From Owenia fusiformis (lineage: Eukaryota > Annelida > Polychaeta > Sabellida > Oweniidae): a DNA stretch of 60,000 nt. Each line of letters starts with the position of its first letter. Within the stretch, counting starts at the first letter, position 1. The DNA lies in NCBI GenBank assembly GCA_903813345.2, contig CAIIXF020000009.1, positions 35,087,759 to 35,147,758 on the forward strand, given 5' to 3'. Below are positions 46,866 to 57,281 of the stretch, one piece after another. Position numbers and translations under genes: made by a program. Under the pieces are notes generated by a model. The model worked only from the letters and a program-made list of their open reading frames with translations. It made no database searches and had not been told where the DNA came from.

Positions 46866-47108
46866 TATTCTAGAGACTAATATATATTACACTGTTAACT
46901 TCAAAACATGTTTGCTGTCGAGTGGCCAATGTTGAAATATTTGTATCTTCAGCTATTTGTGATTTATTTTTTGACTTGTCATATGGTCTTGTGGACTTGG
47001 AATGTGATAATGATGGTGTTTCAGGCATTGTTTCTTTGTGAGTTAGCTCATTGCTATCCTTTTGACTGGTGTTTCGTAAAACTGTAAAATCCATGTATGT
47101 GAGGCATT

Positions 47109-47540
47109 AATTAAGGAATAAATAATGATAGGCCATTCAATATGGTGAAATTCAGCACGAGTTGGACAGAATGTTGTACAAAGCACGAACCGAAGGTGAG
47201 TGCATTTGTACTAACATTCTGTCCAACGAGTGCTGAATTTCACCATATTGAATGGCCTATCATTATTTATTCCGATTCAAACATAAAAATTAGTAAAAGC
47301 CGTGTCTGTGGAACGGGCATGAAGGAAGAATACGCATGCTGTCAAGATTCTGAAGAACAGCTATCCCCGGACAGAGCCCCAGATGTGCAGCTGAGATGTG
47401 ACGTCACTCAAAACAATGCAAATTGCAGATTGAATAGAGCATGGTCGTGCATCTATGGAGAATTAGAGAACGTTCTATATTGGCTATGCTGCATTCTGAT
47501 TGGTTGAGAAATTCGAATAGAGCACGGTCATGTTTGAATA
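47109..47540. mobile_element. Hairpin plus CRE/CCAAT body element, family H3, copy b (432 bp)
   Basis: Near-identical to 38568-39120 but without the 121-bp segment, with gattctgaag joined directly to aacagc. The palindrome is at 47113-47270, the CRE at 47399-47406 and the inverted CCAAT near 47498. It lies 240 bp after the GPCR-B stop, so its promoter-like body could affect, or read into, neighbouring DNA. Confidence 0.7.
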
Positions 47541-47736
47541 GGTCATAAAAACTGCAATATATACTTGTTCATGAAACAACTTATGTTAATATGAAATGAT
47601 TAATCTGTACAAAATCATTTATCTAAAATAAAAAACTGGGGAATTGTATGAAATAAATAAGGAGTTTTACATTGAATTACAGTACCTGTACTTATTCTAT
47701 TATATATTCTAGCTGGTTTAGTATAAAATGACCATA

Positions 47737-48382
47737 AAAGATCACGTGCAGTATGGCAAGTGAATTTAGACAGTCATATCTTTCACCATGAGTACTTTCT
47801 GGCCATAAATACAGTGGCTTTTATGAAAACAATATGTTTTCTTTCAAGTGAAGTCCCCATGATAGTAAAATATCAATCCAACTCTCTGAAAAATATGGAT
47901 TAGGGCCCCACCTTAGCACTTTTTGAAAAATGTTAAGGTTATTTTCTAAAAAGAGGATCTTGTTTTTCCCAATTTAAACATATCAAAAGTCTCCTCTACA
48001 CTATATTAACAATTTCTGAAAAGGGGATGGGTATTGAAATGAGTTAAAGTTAAAAACCACATATCCCATGTTATTTTCCCATAGGGAAAACTCGTGCTAT
48101 CCATTGTTTTCAGCATAATTTTGGTCATCGAAAATTGATATTTTCAAAACTAATAAAAATCAGAAAAAGAAGATCCTCTTTTGAGTAAATAGGTTCAATA
48201 TTTTGAAAAAAATGTTGACATGGTGTCCCTATTCATAATTTTTCAAATTGTTTGATTTATATTTTTATCATCATGGGTACTTCACTTGAAAGAAAACATA
48301 TTGTTTTAATAAAAACCACTGTATTTATGCCCAGAAAGATATGACCGTCTAAAATCACTTGCCATACTGCACGTGGTCTTTT
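47737..48382. mobile_element. Foldback element with about 150-bp TIRs
   Basis: The ends aaagatcacgtgcagtatgg and ccatactgcacgtggtcttt are inverted and extend about 150 bp inward (tttcaagtgaagtcccc / gggtacttcacttgaaa). TA stands outside both. The interior includes a 'ccattgttttcagcataatt' block that recurs inverted at 52130-52160. Non-coding. Confidence 0.7.
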
Positions 48383-48533
48383 TACTTCTTAGGCAGAGAC
48401 AAAAGACAACTGAAGGCTTTCACTCATATCCATCAATTTCAATTAAAAGTGGGAAACACGATGGTTGCCACTTGATAAGTAATATTGAAAAAAATTGCTT
48501 CAACTTTCACATTAAACACAATGTTATGGTTAA

Positions 48534-49366
48534 AGTCCCCGTCTAAAGTTTGAAAATATTTTTTTATCATTCATTTACTATTTGTCAGGACTTAAAAAGT
48601 GATTTTAGAGATTTTTGAACAAAAATTTTTTTTTGAAAAAAAGTTGTGAGCATTTCATTTCTCAAATATTCAAATTTCCTGCCATTTTTCAAAAAAAGTT
48701 GAAATTTCTTAATCATCAAATATTTCTTAATGAATTTCAAAAAAGATTATATTTTTAACACCAATCCAGAGATTGAACAAAAGACACACTATTTCAATAA
48801 TAAAATGTCATATTTAATGGGCCACTTCAATGTTTTAGCTTATCAAAAATATTTTGAAACATTAGTGATGTCACTAAGGTAACAAAAACTTTTTGAAAAA
48901 AATTGAATTTTTTTTCGATGTCAATCTTTTCTAAATATGCTAGACTTTCATAAAAACCAATGTTGATTGTCTAACCAGGTTAAAAGGAAGAATAAATTAT
49001 GTTTTAGATATCATTGTACCATTGGTTTCTATGAGAACTAAAATTTTGAAATGCATTTTTCTCAGAACCATTTTCATGCACTGATAAGTTCATTTCTCGC
49101 TTGTTTATCAACCGATTTTCTTAATTTTTTCGGCAAAAAACATGGGAGGAGGTATGCTATGCATTGGTATGAATTGTGGCTAATTAGAAGATATGAGTGA
49201 CCTCTAAAAGTTGGTTTTAAATAAATTCACAAATTTTCGAACAAAAAGTCTATCAAAAACCACTTTTTGAAATTAAATAAAAAAAAAAGTTTCACATATC
49301 ACACTTTGATAACATTGGGTAAGACTACAATTTAAGCCAAAGTCGTTTAAACTTTACATGGGGCCT
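48534..49366. mobile_element. TTAA-flanked AT-rich MITE
   Basis: The inverted ends AGTCCCCGTCTAAAGTTT / AAACTTTACATGGGGCCT are bordered by TTAA on both sides (48530-48533, 49367-49370). The 833-bp interior is A/T-run rich with no coding potential. Possibly piggyBac-type by target site. Confidence 0.6.
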
Positions 49367-49924
49367 TTAAGATTTTTTAACTGATTTTGACTGTTCATCA
49401 TCTGGATCATGTATAGACATTTTAAAATGGTAACAATAAAGTTGTGTTCAGCACAAATTCAACTGAAATAAAATATATACAACTTCACAAGCATAAATGA
49501 AGAGTGACTATAATCCCTTGATTTCCCAGAAAAAACTAATTCAGTTATCAAGATATATCATTCATTCTCTATATCAAGAAAGTAATCAATGTTTTAGAGC
49601 ACTTCATATTTTTGCAGTAACAACATAATATTACATTTTCAAAGTTGTAACAAAAATATTGTAAACTCGCATTTACACATAACAGTGGAACAACGAACTA
49701 CATCTTTTTCACTTCATTTTGAGTCCACTGTCCAAATATAGCCTTTCCAAGACATAGAGAATTATTTTACCAGGGGGTTAATCTAGGGTGATAAAAGAGG
49801 GAAGCGAAACATTATCATTATACCTAGACACTACAGTATATAATTTTCTTTAACTCATTTTTATTGGTCAAAAGCGAATTAAAATCAGTATAATGGAATG
49901 TTGAAATTACACACCTTGAGCATT

Positions 49925-50020
49925 CATATATAAGGAAGAATATTACGTTCTAGTCTAAACAAGTTCAAGATTTCAAGACAAACTCCGGTTGGAAATTCGA
50001 AAACTTTAGTTACATATTTT
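49925..50020 (+). promoter_or_regulatory. GPCR-C TATA box and 5'UTR exon
   Basis: catatataaggaagaatatt, then caagatttcaaga and a stretch ending tacatatttt|gtaagtataatttt. It is collinear with the GPCR-A block; similarity extends upstream to about 49600 (for example ggaagcgaaa/ggagtgcaac, ttattttaccaggggttaat). The inferred 5'UTR intron is 50021-54180. Confidence 0.6.
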
Positions 50021-50458
50021 GTAAGTATAATTTTAAGCTTTTTATGACTCAGTCATATTTGATCAATGGCAGCCATACAGCAGCCGCAGGTTTACAAATT
50101 CAAGAGAAATGCGCAGCATAAAATATAGGGATTTTTTCTTTAAAGAGGATCTTCCAAGGCAGAATGGCATTGAAAGCCATAGGATTGGTAGGGATATGGT
50201 GAATTCTAAATTGAACACATTTTTCTCTTAAACCATTCTGAAAAATGTACACATTGTCAATGAAATGGTTATCTTTTGAATGGTAACACTTTTATTTCAA
50301 AATGTTGATCTACTTTTTTATATATTGTTTTAGAAAACACATCAAAAAACTGTATTTTGTTCTTGGTACCATGTGTTTGGAATTAAATAAAACAGCTATC
50401 CGAACCTCCTTGGAACAAAATGACATAAACACAATGTGTTTGGTTTCTCAATATCATA

Positions 50459-51384
50459 GTACCCCGGACAGGTTGAATGATGCAGTCGTGTTTTTACTCT
50501 ACATTTGCAATGGAACAACCATTCTTATTAAAATTTGGGGATTGGATTTTCAGCTGCCTAAAGTCTTTCCAGATATATTTGTTGCCATATTAATAATTAT
50601 GGCTGATTATTGTTATTCACTTTCGTCATATTGAGTATTATTACAGTGCATTAGACCAATAAAAAAACGTGTTGCTCTGGGTCTCATTTTGTGAAGCGTT
50701 CCCTAGATTAAGCCCAGATAGAGGAGGTCAATCTTCTTGTCAACAGACATGAGGTCAACCAGATCGAACTGTTCAATACTGTCCAAAATGAGGTTAAACA
50801 TTACGAATCTCGAACTTCAAGTATTTTGGGCATTAGATCCTTCAAAGATGTTAATATAGCTGTGTCACATTCTATCATGAAATTGTTAGGGAAACCTGAC
50901 ATATTCAAAGCATGGTACAATTTACATGCCACATGGTTGCATGCTGAGTGACAGCGGTAGAAAAACCCAGTGGCAAAAAAGGTGCATTATCAGAGGAAAC
51001 GTGACCCAGAGTGACATGTTATTCATTGGCCTAATGTACTGTAATAATATCACTGAATATGACAAAAATGAATAACAATAATCAGTCATAATTAATATGG
51101 CATCAAATACATCTAGAAAGACTTTAGGCGGACAAAAAATTCAATAGCTTGACAATCTTTGAAATGACGTTAAAAGTTCAAGCAAAAACCTGTATTTTAT
51201 TGATAGTGGCGTCTTTTTGAAAAAGAGCCTATTAAAATCATAATATTAGGAATTTTGTTAAAATATTTTTTTCCATGTTGGAAATTGTCTCCAGAATAAA
51301 ATATGAAAATTTCAATAAGAATGGTTGTTCTTTTGGAAATATAGAGTAAAAACACGACTGCATCATCCAACCTGTCCGGGGTAC
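50459..51384. mobile_element. Large foldback element carrying an ORF in its loop
   Basis: The ends gtaccccggacaggttgaat / caacctgtccggggtac are inverted, and the arms extend over 240 bp (for example gcctaaagtctttccagata, ctgattattgttattcac, attattacagtgcatta, all found inverted on the right). The right arm has an extra stretch of about 130 bp. Flanks atatcata / taatcata suggest an imperfect 8-bp target duplication. The loop (50700-50985) is single-copy and holds a 79-codon ORF. It sits in a mariner relic within the GPCR-C 5'UTR intron. Confidence 0.7.
50712..50951 (+). CDS. Unrecognised 79-codon ORF in the foldback loop
   Basis: An open frame (no ATG at its start; bounded by TAA at 50709-50711 and TGA at 50949-50951) reads AQIEEVNLLVNRHEVNQIEL ... 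KHYESRTSSILGIRSFKDVN ... KLLGKPDIFKAWYNLHATWL. Balanced, protein-like composition in otherwise stop-dense DNA suggests a captured exon or part of a transposon protein. I do not recognise the family. The other two forward frames contain stops. It is likely a fragment, not an expressed gene by itself. Confidence 0.4.
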   Translation, partial: AQIEEVNLLVNRHEVNQIELFNTVQNEVKHYESRTSSILGIRSFKDVNIAVSHSIMKLLGKPDIFKAWYNLHATWLHAE

Positions 51385-53189
51385 TAATCATACAAAGAAA
51401 AATTTTGGATCATTTAAAATAATCATCTGATTAATAAAACAAAAGGTTAACTCTAATTCTATCTATTTTAGGAGATGTTTTGGGAGATGTTATTTTATCT
51501 TTCAGATATTTCTTTAATGAACCAAACTTTACTATGTATGATTACGATATTGAGACATCTAAGTACTGTACACTGTATAAATGAAAATGCCATTTTATTC
51601 CAACAAAATTTTCAAGAATTGGTAGAAAAGAGCAAAAGACAATTGTCTACTAAAACAATTATAGAAAATGTATATAAATAATTTTCAGACTAAATTGCTG
51701 TCAATCAGTGACCATTACATACAGGATGTATTTTTATTGATTTAATATAAGAGAAAAACAATAGTCCAATAACGTCAATTTCAAAAGCCCAAGGTCCAAT
51801 ATTTCACTATTTTGCCTGCAGAAATGACGTTATTAGTATCATTACCACCATTTATGCCTGGGGCTGAAATAGCAAGAACGGACTGCCACTGAATGGAAAT
51901 TATATGCGCTTAAATGATATCTAATTTCCTGGGGTACATTGCCCGGCTGTTAATCCAATATTGGCCCGCCACTATGACATCACATATTGCTCAGGTCAAT
52001 AAAGTAAAATAAAAGCCTTCTAAACTAGCACTAATACCCCTAGAACAGGTCCGGCAAGGTGGGAATAAGTTGAATTTAGTTCCCCATTACTGCTACCAAT
52101 CCTTTGGAAAATATCAAATTTCGATGACCAAAATTAGGCTGAAAACAATGGACCGGAAAAATAACAGGAGACCTGTCATCTTTATCACATTTTAATGCCT
52201 TTCTCCCTTTAAGAAGTTACTAACATTGTGCAGAAGAAACTTTTGATATGGCAAAAATGAGAAATGGATGTTTCTTTTTGTAAAATAAGTCTGATAAGGG
52301 CTTGTTATTCCCTATGATATTATTTATAGATTTTTACTCAAATATGAAACTTATCAGCTTATAGATTTCATTAGTTTCACTAGAATTTAACAATGACCTT
52401 TGGTGCATAACAGTATTATATTTGAATGCAGTTATATGATATAGCTTGCTCTGATTGGCTGGAATTGAACACGCCTTGCCTAGCTATGTGTGAATGTCCA
52501 CCTATGAGCAGACTTAATGTTAGACTTTAAAAACATTAATAAACAAGAATTCCATGCTGTCATTTTTTAAACATGATCCAACATTCTAGCGACATTTAAA
52601 TAAAATTTAAAGTAAATATTATGGAATCTGATATCTGTATTGCCTGACTCAGAAATAACATATCTGGAACATTCATTAGTCAAGTAGGTATTAAAGATCA
52701 TATGTCAAGTTACCATTAACTTTTAGAGATAATAGATAATAGCTGTGAGATTGTATTACTAATCACAATAACTCCAACATTTTAAAATTCATTATTTCAA
52801 AACTAGAATCAGACATATACAGGATGACAAAATTGTTGTTAATATCCATGATTTCCATGAGATGTGTTCTTTTATGAATGCAACACAAAGCATTCTGAGA
52901 AAGATCTACCGAAACGAAGATGATTCTTCTGCTTTGAATGGGGTATTTTATTCTTCCCAATACATTTAACACCAGGGTAAGAACTCTTTTGTCCACCTTA
53001 ACATTTACCCAGAATGTGCCAAAACTAATCAGTTCTAAACTTTTGTAGGTAGAAACATCCCTGAAAATTTCAGATGAATTCCTCAAACAGTTTGGTTGGA
53101 GACCTGTAGACAAGATTTATCGGGATGCCCACCTGCCCGCCCACCATTTACCAAGAATGCCCCAAAACTAATCATTCCAAACTTTTGTA

Positions 53190-53965
53190 CCGTATTCTCT
53201 GTAATTAGCGCCCAGGGCGTTTAGAAAATTGAAAATACATTATTTAGACCATTCTAATAAGCGCCCATGTATGAAAGAAATCAGAAATCCCGAGGAATTT
53301 CATGTATGGCAATTTTTCTTGACAAGAATGCATTTTCTTCAACATATTTTTATAATAATATGACAAGTGCTGTTATTGGAGAGAATATGGTAAAGATCGC
53401 TTAGACAATATTGACAGTGGTTGAAGACCCGTCTATGTCTAATTTATTTCCGGCACGCCCACTTTGTCATTATCGCCGATTACCTTCAATATTTCCACTA
53501 GAGACTGCTGGATATCGATCTAAAGTTATACATTATTTCTAATTTGATGAGAGATCATCATTATTCGTGCAAAAGTCGTGTAAAAGTCGAGAAACATTAA
53601 AAAGAAACCAAGTTCACGACCTTGACATGCGCAGAACATCTGCGCAGTAGCTTTTGAAATTTCTGAATGCCGATAAAGAACAATTCCTTCATTCATTATG
53701 GACTATTTGGAGACAATATTAGCATGGTATGGTGTGGGAAGCACCCATCGATAGATATGTATCGAGAGGATGCATAGAATTACAAAATGCGTCGTGTTTA
53801 CAGCAGTTTTAGGGTAAGTACTCTATTATCGCCCGCTCCTGGATTTTGAGAAATATTTTTTCCTGATATATTCTTCAATTCTTGTTGATTCCTCGATGTT
53901 TCTTGAACTTTGTGAAGCGGGGTGGGCGCTTATTAGAGAGTGGGCGGTAATTACAGAGAATACGG
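53190..53965. mobile_element. TA-flanked MITE with a recognisable empty site
   Basis: 776 bp, inverted ends CCGTATTCTCTGTAATTA / TAATTACAGAGAATACGG, with TA on both sides (53188-53189, 53966-53967). The flanks read acttttg-TA and TA-ggtaaaaacatcc. A nearby uninterrupted relative, cttttgtaggtagaaacatc (53040-53059), shows the pre-insertion site. The interior has no coding sequence. Probably Tc1/mariner-superfamily by target. Confidence 0.8.
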
Positions 53966-54184
53966 TAGGTAAAAACATCCATGCCAGTGCGGCAAACTGA
54001 TCACAATATAGCACCCAAAGAGTGTGATAAAAACATAAAATGGATTTTTCATAATGGAAGTCTGGAGTATATCTAAGAAAAGTAGTCTAAAATATTCAAA
54101 TTACATAGACCCAGCATATCAAGATGAGAACACAGTACAAATCAACCTCATAACTAGTACTAAAATTCTGTTATTTTCAGCGAA

Positions 54185-55756
54185 ATGTCCTCTACAAAGT
54201 TCATCTTGATTGCGGTGTCCTTCATAATGCGATACACCACAGTAGCCAAAGATATTGACGACACCAACGAGAACAACACGAATGCACTTCATACGAGATC
54301 TGATACTAATGAAATCAGCACAGCAATGGGAATCTATATGAACATTATCACAGAACAGAGTCCAACAACAACAGATATGAAAGATGATGATGCAAGATAT
54401 ACAACACATAAAGATATTGAGGACATCATCGAGAGCAACACTGATGAATTTCCTTATGAAAACAGCACAGCAACAAGTACCAATACAAGCAGTAACATAG
54501 AACATTTCAATGTTACAACTGATATGAAGGATGATGGCATAGAGCCTATAAATGACACAATCAAAATAACTGACAATGACAACCAAAATGAACATCTGAA
54601 TGGTGATGAAAAAGATTCAAACAAACTAACCAATGAAAATAATGTGAGTTCTCCTTATCCTGGAGCAAATACAAATGCAACAGCTGGACTAAATGAATCA
54701 ACATCCAATGAAATAGAATCTACAAAGAAAAATGACACTGTTGCACAAGAACATACAATTGATGATTATTTGGTCTATGTGATATTTAAATGGGTATTTA
54801 AGATAACAATGCCTTTATGCTTAATTATTGGTATCCCGGGCAATATTCTCAACATTATAATCTTGTGTCAGAATCTATTTAGTGAAAGCTCTGCTTCGAT
54901 AGACAGCATCCTCCTGGCCCTTGCTTTTTCTGATATGATATGTCTGGCAATAGGCACCCCACGATACATCATCTCCTATGTAGCAGGATATGACTTCACA
55001 GCTCATTCGGATATTGGCTGTAAACTCTTCAAGTTTCTCAATTTTGTGTTTTCTGATTTTTCATCTTGGCTTGTCATGCTCATATCTCTGGAAAGGTTGG
55101 TTGCAGTTGTTTGGCCTTGTCACGTGAAGTCTTGGTGTAGTCACAAAAAGATAAAGATCACAATTGCTGCTTTTCTAGTATTTCTCATTGGAATTAACTT
55201 CCATTTTTTATTAGGCCACGGTACTGTTCAACAAGTAAGTTACACAAACACGCAGATCTTTGGTTGTTCAGTTAAGGAACTGGAATTCATGTATTATCAT
55301 GCGGTTATTTATCCCTAGATTGATTTTACAGTTTTTGCTCTGATTCCAATTTCTGTTGTGGTATTTTCAAACATGTGCATCATTCGAAAGGTTACCATTG
55401 CAGCTTATCAAAGACGCAACAAAATGGCGGCAAATTTGGCCAACACATCCAACATGACAGTTACAAAGAAAAAGCCTGTTATCAAACGTGTGACAATTAT
55501 GATGTTTTTAATTTGCGGTTTTATGCTTCTTGGAGTCATACCATCTGTCATTTATGAAATTATGTTTGCATCTTTGAAACAAAAAGGTGATCTTAAAAGT
55601 TCAGTTATTCTGGCTGTAATTGCATATTATGCAATTGTTTCATTTTACTTCAATTGCACTATAAACTTTTTGCTGTACATATGCTGTTCACAGAAGTTTA
55701 AGTTAGCACTGACAAGTTTCTTTTCTAGACGTACTACAAATAGTCTTGAAGGATAA
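54185..55756 (+). pseudogene. GPCR-C: paralogue of GPCR-A with one in-frame TAG
   Basis: 523 codons in one frame, broken only at codon 378 (55316-55318), where GPCR-A and GPCR-B have TGG (YPWIDF at the start of TM5): a single G-to-A change. The part before it has a signal peptide, about 165 Thr/Asn-rich residues and TM1-4. The part after it (TM5-7, NFLLYICCSQKFK, C-tail) is intact in frame. The rest is very close to GPCR-A, including flanks on both sides. The ectodomain is shorter (about 190 versus 310 residues before TM1) because repeat units are missing. It could be a young pseudogene, a null allele or a base error. It lies antisense in the inferred RAP1GDS1 intron. Confidence 0.85.
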
Positions 55757-55871
55757 GACATCAATGTTAATGTGTTCTTGAGACCAGGATGTGAACTCAT
55801 TAATTGGAAATGTGTTCTACAATTGCACAGTTGAAAAGAACAATTGGATCAGTCCCTGCTCTGTGTGTAGC

Positions 55872-56445
55872 CACCAGATTGTATTGTTCTTTCAACAGAA
55901 TATATTGCTCTTTTAACAGAATGTATTGTTCTTTCAAAAGAATGTATTGCTCTTTTGACAGAATGTATTCTTTCAACATAATGTGTTGTTCTTTCAACAG
56001 AATGTATTGTTCTTTTAACAGAATGTTTTGTTCTTTTAACAGAATGTATTGTCTTTTAAGAGAATGTATTCTTTCAACAGAATGTATTGCTCTTTTAACA
56101 GAATGTATTGTTCTTTCAACAGAATGTATTGTTCTTTCAACATAATGTATTGTTCTTTCAACAGAATGTATTGTTCTTTCTAACAGAATGTATTGTTCTT
56201 TCAACAGAATGTATTCTTTCAACAGAATGTATTGTTCTTTCTAACAGATTGTATTGTTCTTTCAACAGAATGTATTCTTTCAACAGATGTATTGTTCTTT
56301 CTAACAGAATGTATTGTTCTTCTAACAGAATGTATTCTTTCAACAGAATGTATTGTTCTTTCAACAGAATGTAATGTTCTTTCAACAGAATGTATTGCTC
56401 TTTAAACAGAATGTATTCTTTCAACAGAATGTGGTTTTCTTTCTA
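55872..56445 (+). repeat. Degenerate minisatellite in the GPCR-C 3'UTR region
   Basis: About 25-30 units of 15-22 bp built on ttctttcaacagaatgtatt, with variants lacking tgttc. On the plus strand each unit is a pyrimidine run then CAG, so it resembles an acceptor. The array starts about 115 bases after the GPCR-C stop and precedes an AATAAA (56509-56514), so it may be transcribed in the 3'UTR. GPCR-A has no such array. ORFs read through it are artefacts. Confidence 0.8.
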
Positions 56446-56508
56446 ACAGTATAGCAGAACTTCCACAAATAGAATTATATCTTGTATATGTTATGATGTG
56501 ATGTACTT

Positions 56509-56514
56509 AATAAA
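56509..56514 (+). terminator. Candidate polyadenylation signal after GPCR-C
   Basis: AATAAA in acttaataaacgcaaaa is the first clear signal after the minisatellite. If used, the GPCR-C 3'UTR is about 760 bases. No transcript evidence. Confidence 0.3.
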
Positions 56515-57200
56515 CGCAAAAAATTATTTGAAAAATCTATTTGTTTGTTGAATATCTTGTATCAATGGCACAGGCTAGAGAAATTAATTCACATTTGATC
56601 TGTGGTAACCATATGGCGGCCATAGCTTTCGAAAATTGAGAGAAATATGCAGCATAAAATATAGGGATAACCAGTACGATGTAGATTTTCTTCATCAATT
56701 TTGTGAGCAAATGTGACTAAGTAAAGTACAATGAGCAATTGTGTTAGTATGTATCCTTTATAATAGAATAAAATTATACTACAAAGTTCCAGTCACTAAC
56801 TCAAGAAGGGTTCTTCCCTAGAACCCAGCTTAATCTTGTAATTCATGTTATTGTTTTGTTCCAAATTTAATCGTACATATATAAAAGCAAAATCAGTAGA
56901 AGGAAGCACAAACAATTTCAGTGAGATCCATCATTTAAGTTTCCCCCTAACACATTTTTGGACGCCCATTCACTACCATGTTAATAATTGTCTGAAAATT
57001 GAAGAATGTGTCATTTTCATCATGTTTGAGACCCATGGACCAAAGGCATTATGGTGATTTGCATCAAATTCATTTAAAATGTTGTTTAATATATTTTTAA
57101 TGCATGCTTAAACAAAGTAGATGGTACTTTGCCTCAATTCTGAGATAATAATTGTTAAGCATTGATTTTTAAGAATGTGCTATATATTTGTAATGCTTAC

Positions 57201-57281
57201 CTGAGTCAGTTTTTAGGAAGCTTCTGACATTGATAGAATGAATTTTAGAGCATCTACGATTCTCAAAATTACAGTCAAAAG
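57201..57281 (-). CDS. RAP1GDS1: Probable upstream RAP1GDS1 exon (81 nt)
   Basis: The minus strand shows a good acceptor (ctatctcttttag) and donor (gactcag|gtaagc) enclosing 81 bases. The stretch is open in the phase-1-in, phase-1-out pattern shared by all secure RAP1GDS1 exons. The translation reads CNFENRRCSKIHSINV...FLKTDS. It would follow the 58828-58905 exon, where vertebrate SmgGDS has LAELESSKEQFASTNIAEEL. The match is hydrophobic-pattern level only. If correct, an exon for the rest of that armadillo repeat is still missing between here and 38407, or has been lost. Confidence 0.5.

Larger units (their letters stand above)
50181..51790. mobile_element. mariner-type relic, copy 2 (inverted, interrupted)
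   Basis: The left end ggattggtagggatatggtg and tttctcttaaacc match the 41687 end of copy 1. 50380-50458 with 51385-51480 match the reverse complement of about 41330-41500 (cgaacctccttggaacaaaa; ttaataaaacaaaaggtt). 51590-51770 matches the reverse complement of 40200-40380. The copy is split by the foldback at 50459-51384. No readable transposase remains. Confidence 0.6.
55800..57200. other. Intronic AT-rich DNA after GPCR-C
   Basis: Apart from the minisatellite, 56575-56672 repeats a phrase found at 50068-50128 (ccatatggcggccatagc / gagaaatatgcagcataaaa), a short dispersed repeat. No gene is seen. Confidence 0.5.

Noticed and set aside
46870-47094. 74-codon minus-strand ORF just after GPCR-B (Ser/Lys/Thr-rich)
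   Set aside because: Composition is plausible for an exon, but no matching splice donor or homology was seen; possible but unsupported.
13149-54184. Spliced-leader trans-splicing at the GPCR acceptors
   Set aside because: A conserved upstream exon with a matching donor exists for all three genes, so a normal 5'UTR intron is simpler; transcripts could still reverse this.
55316-55318. Readthrough or recoding of the TAG in GPCR-C
   Set aside because: No stimulatory element or conserved TAG in the paralogues; a plain G-to-A nonsense change is sufficient.
46870-57200. Additional RAP1GDS1 exons between GPCR-B and 57.2 kb
   Set aside because: No phase-1 stretch with SmgGDS-like residues and splice borders was found by eye; a profile search would be needed.
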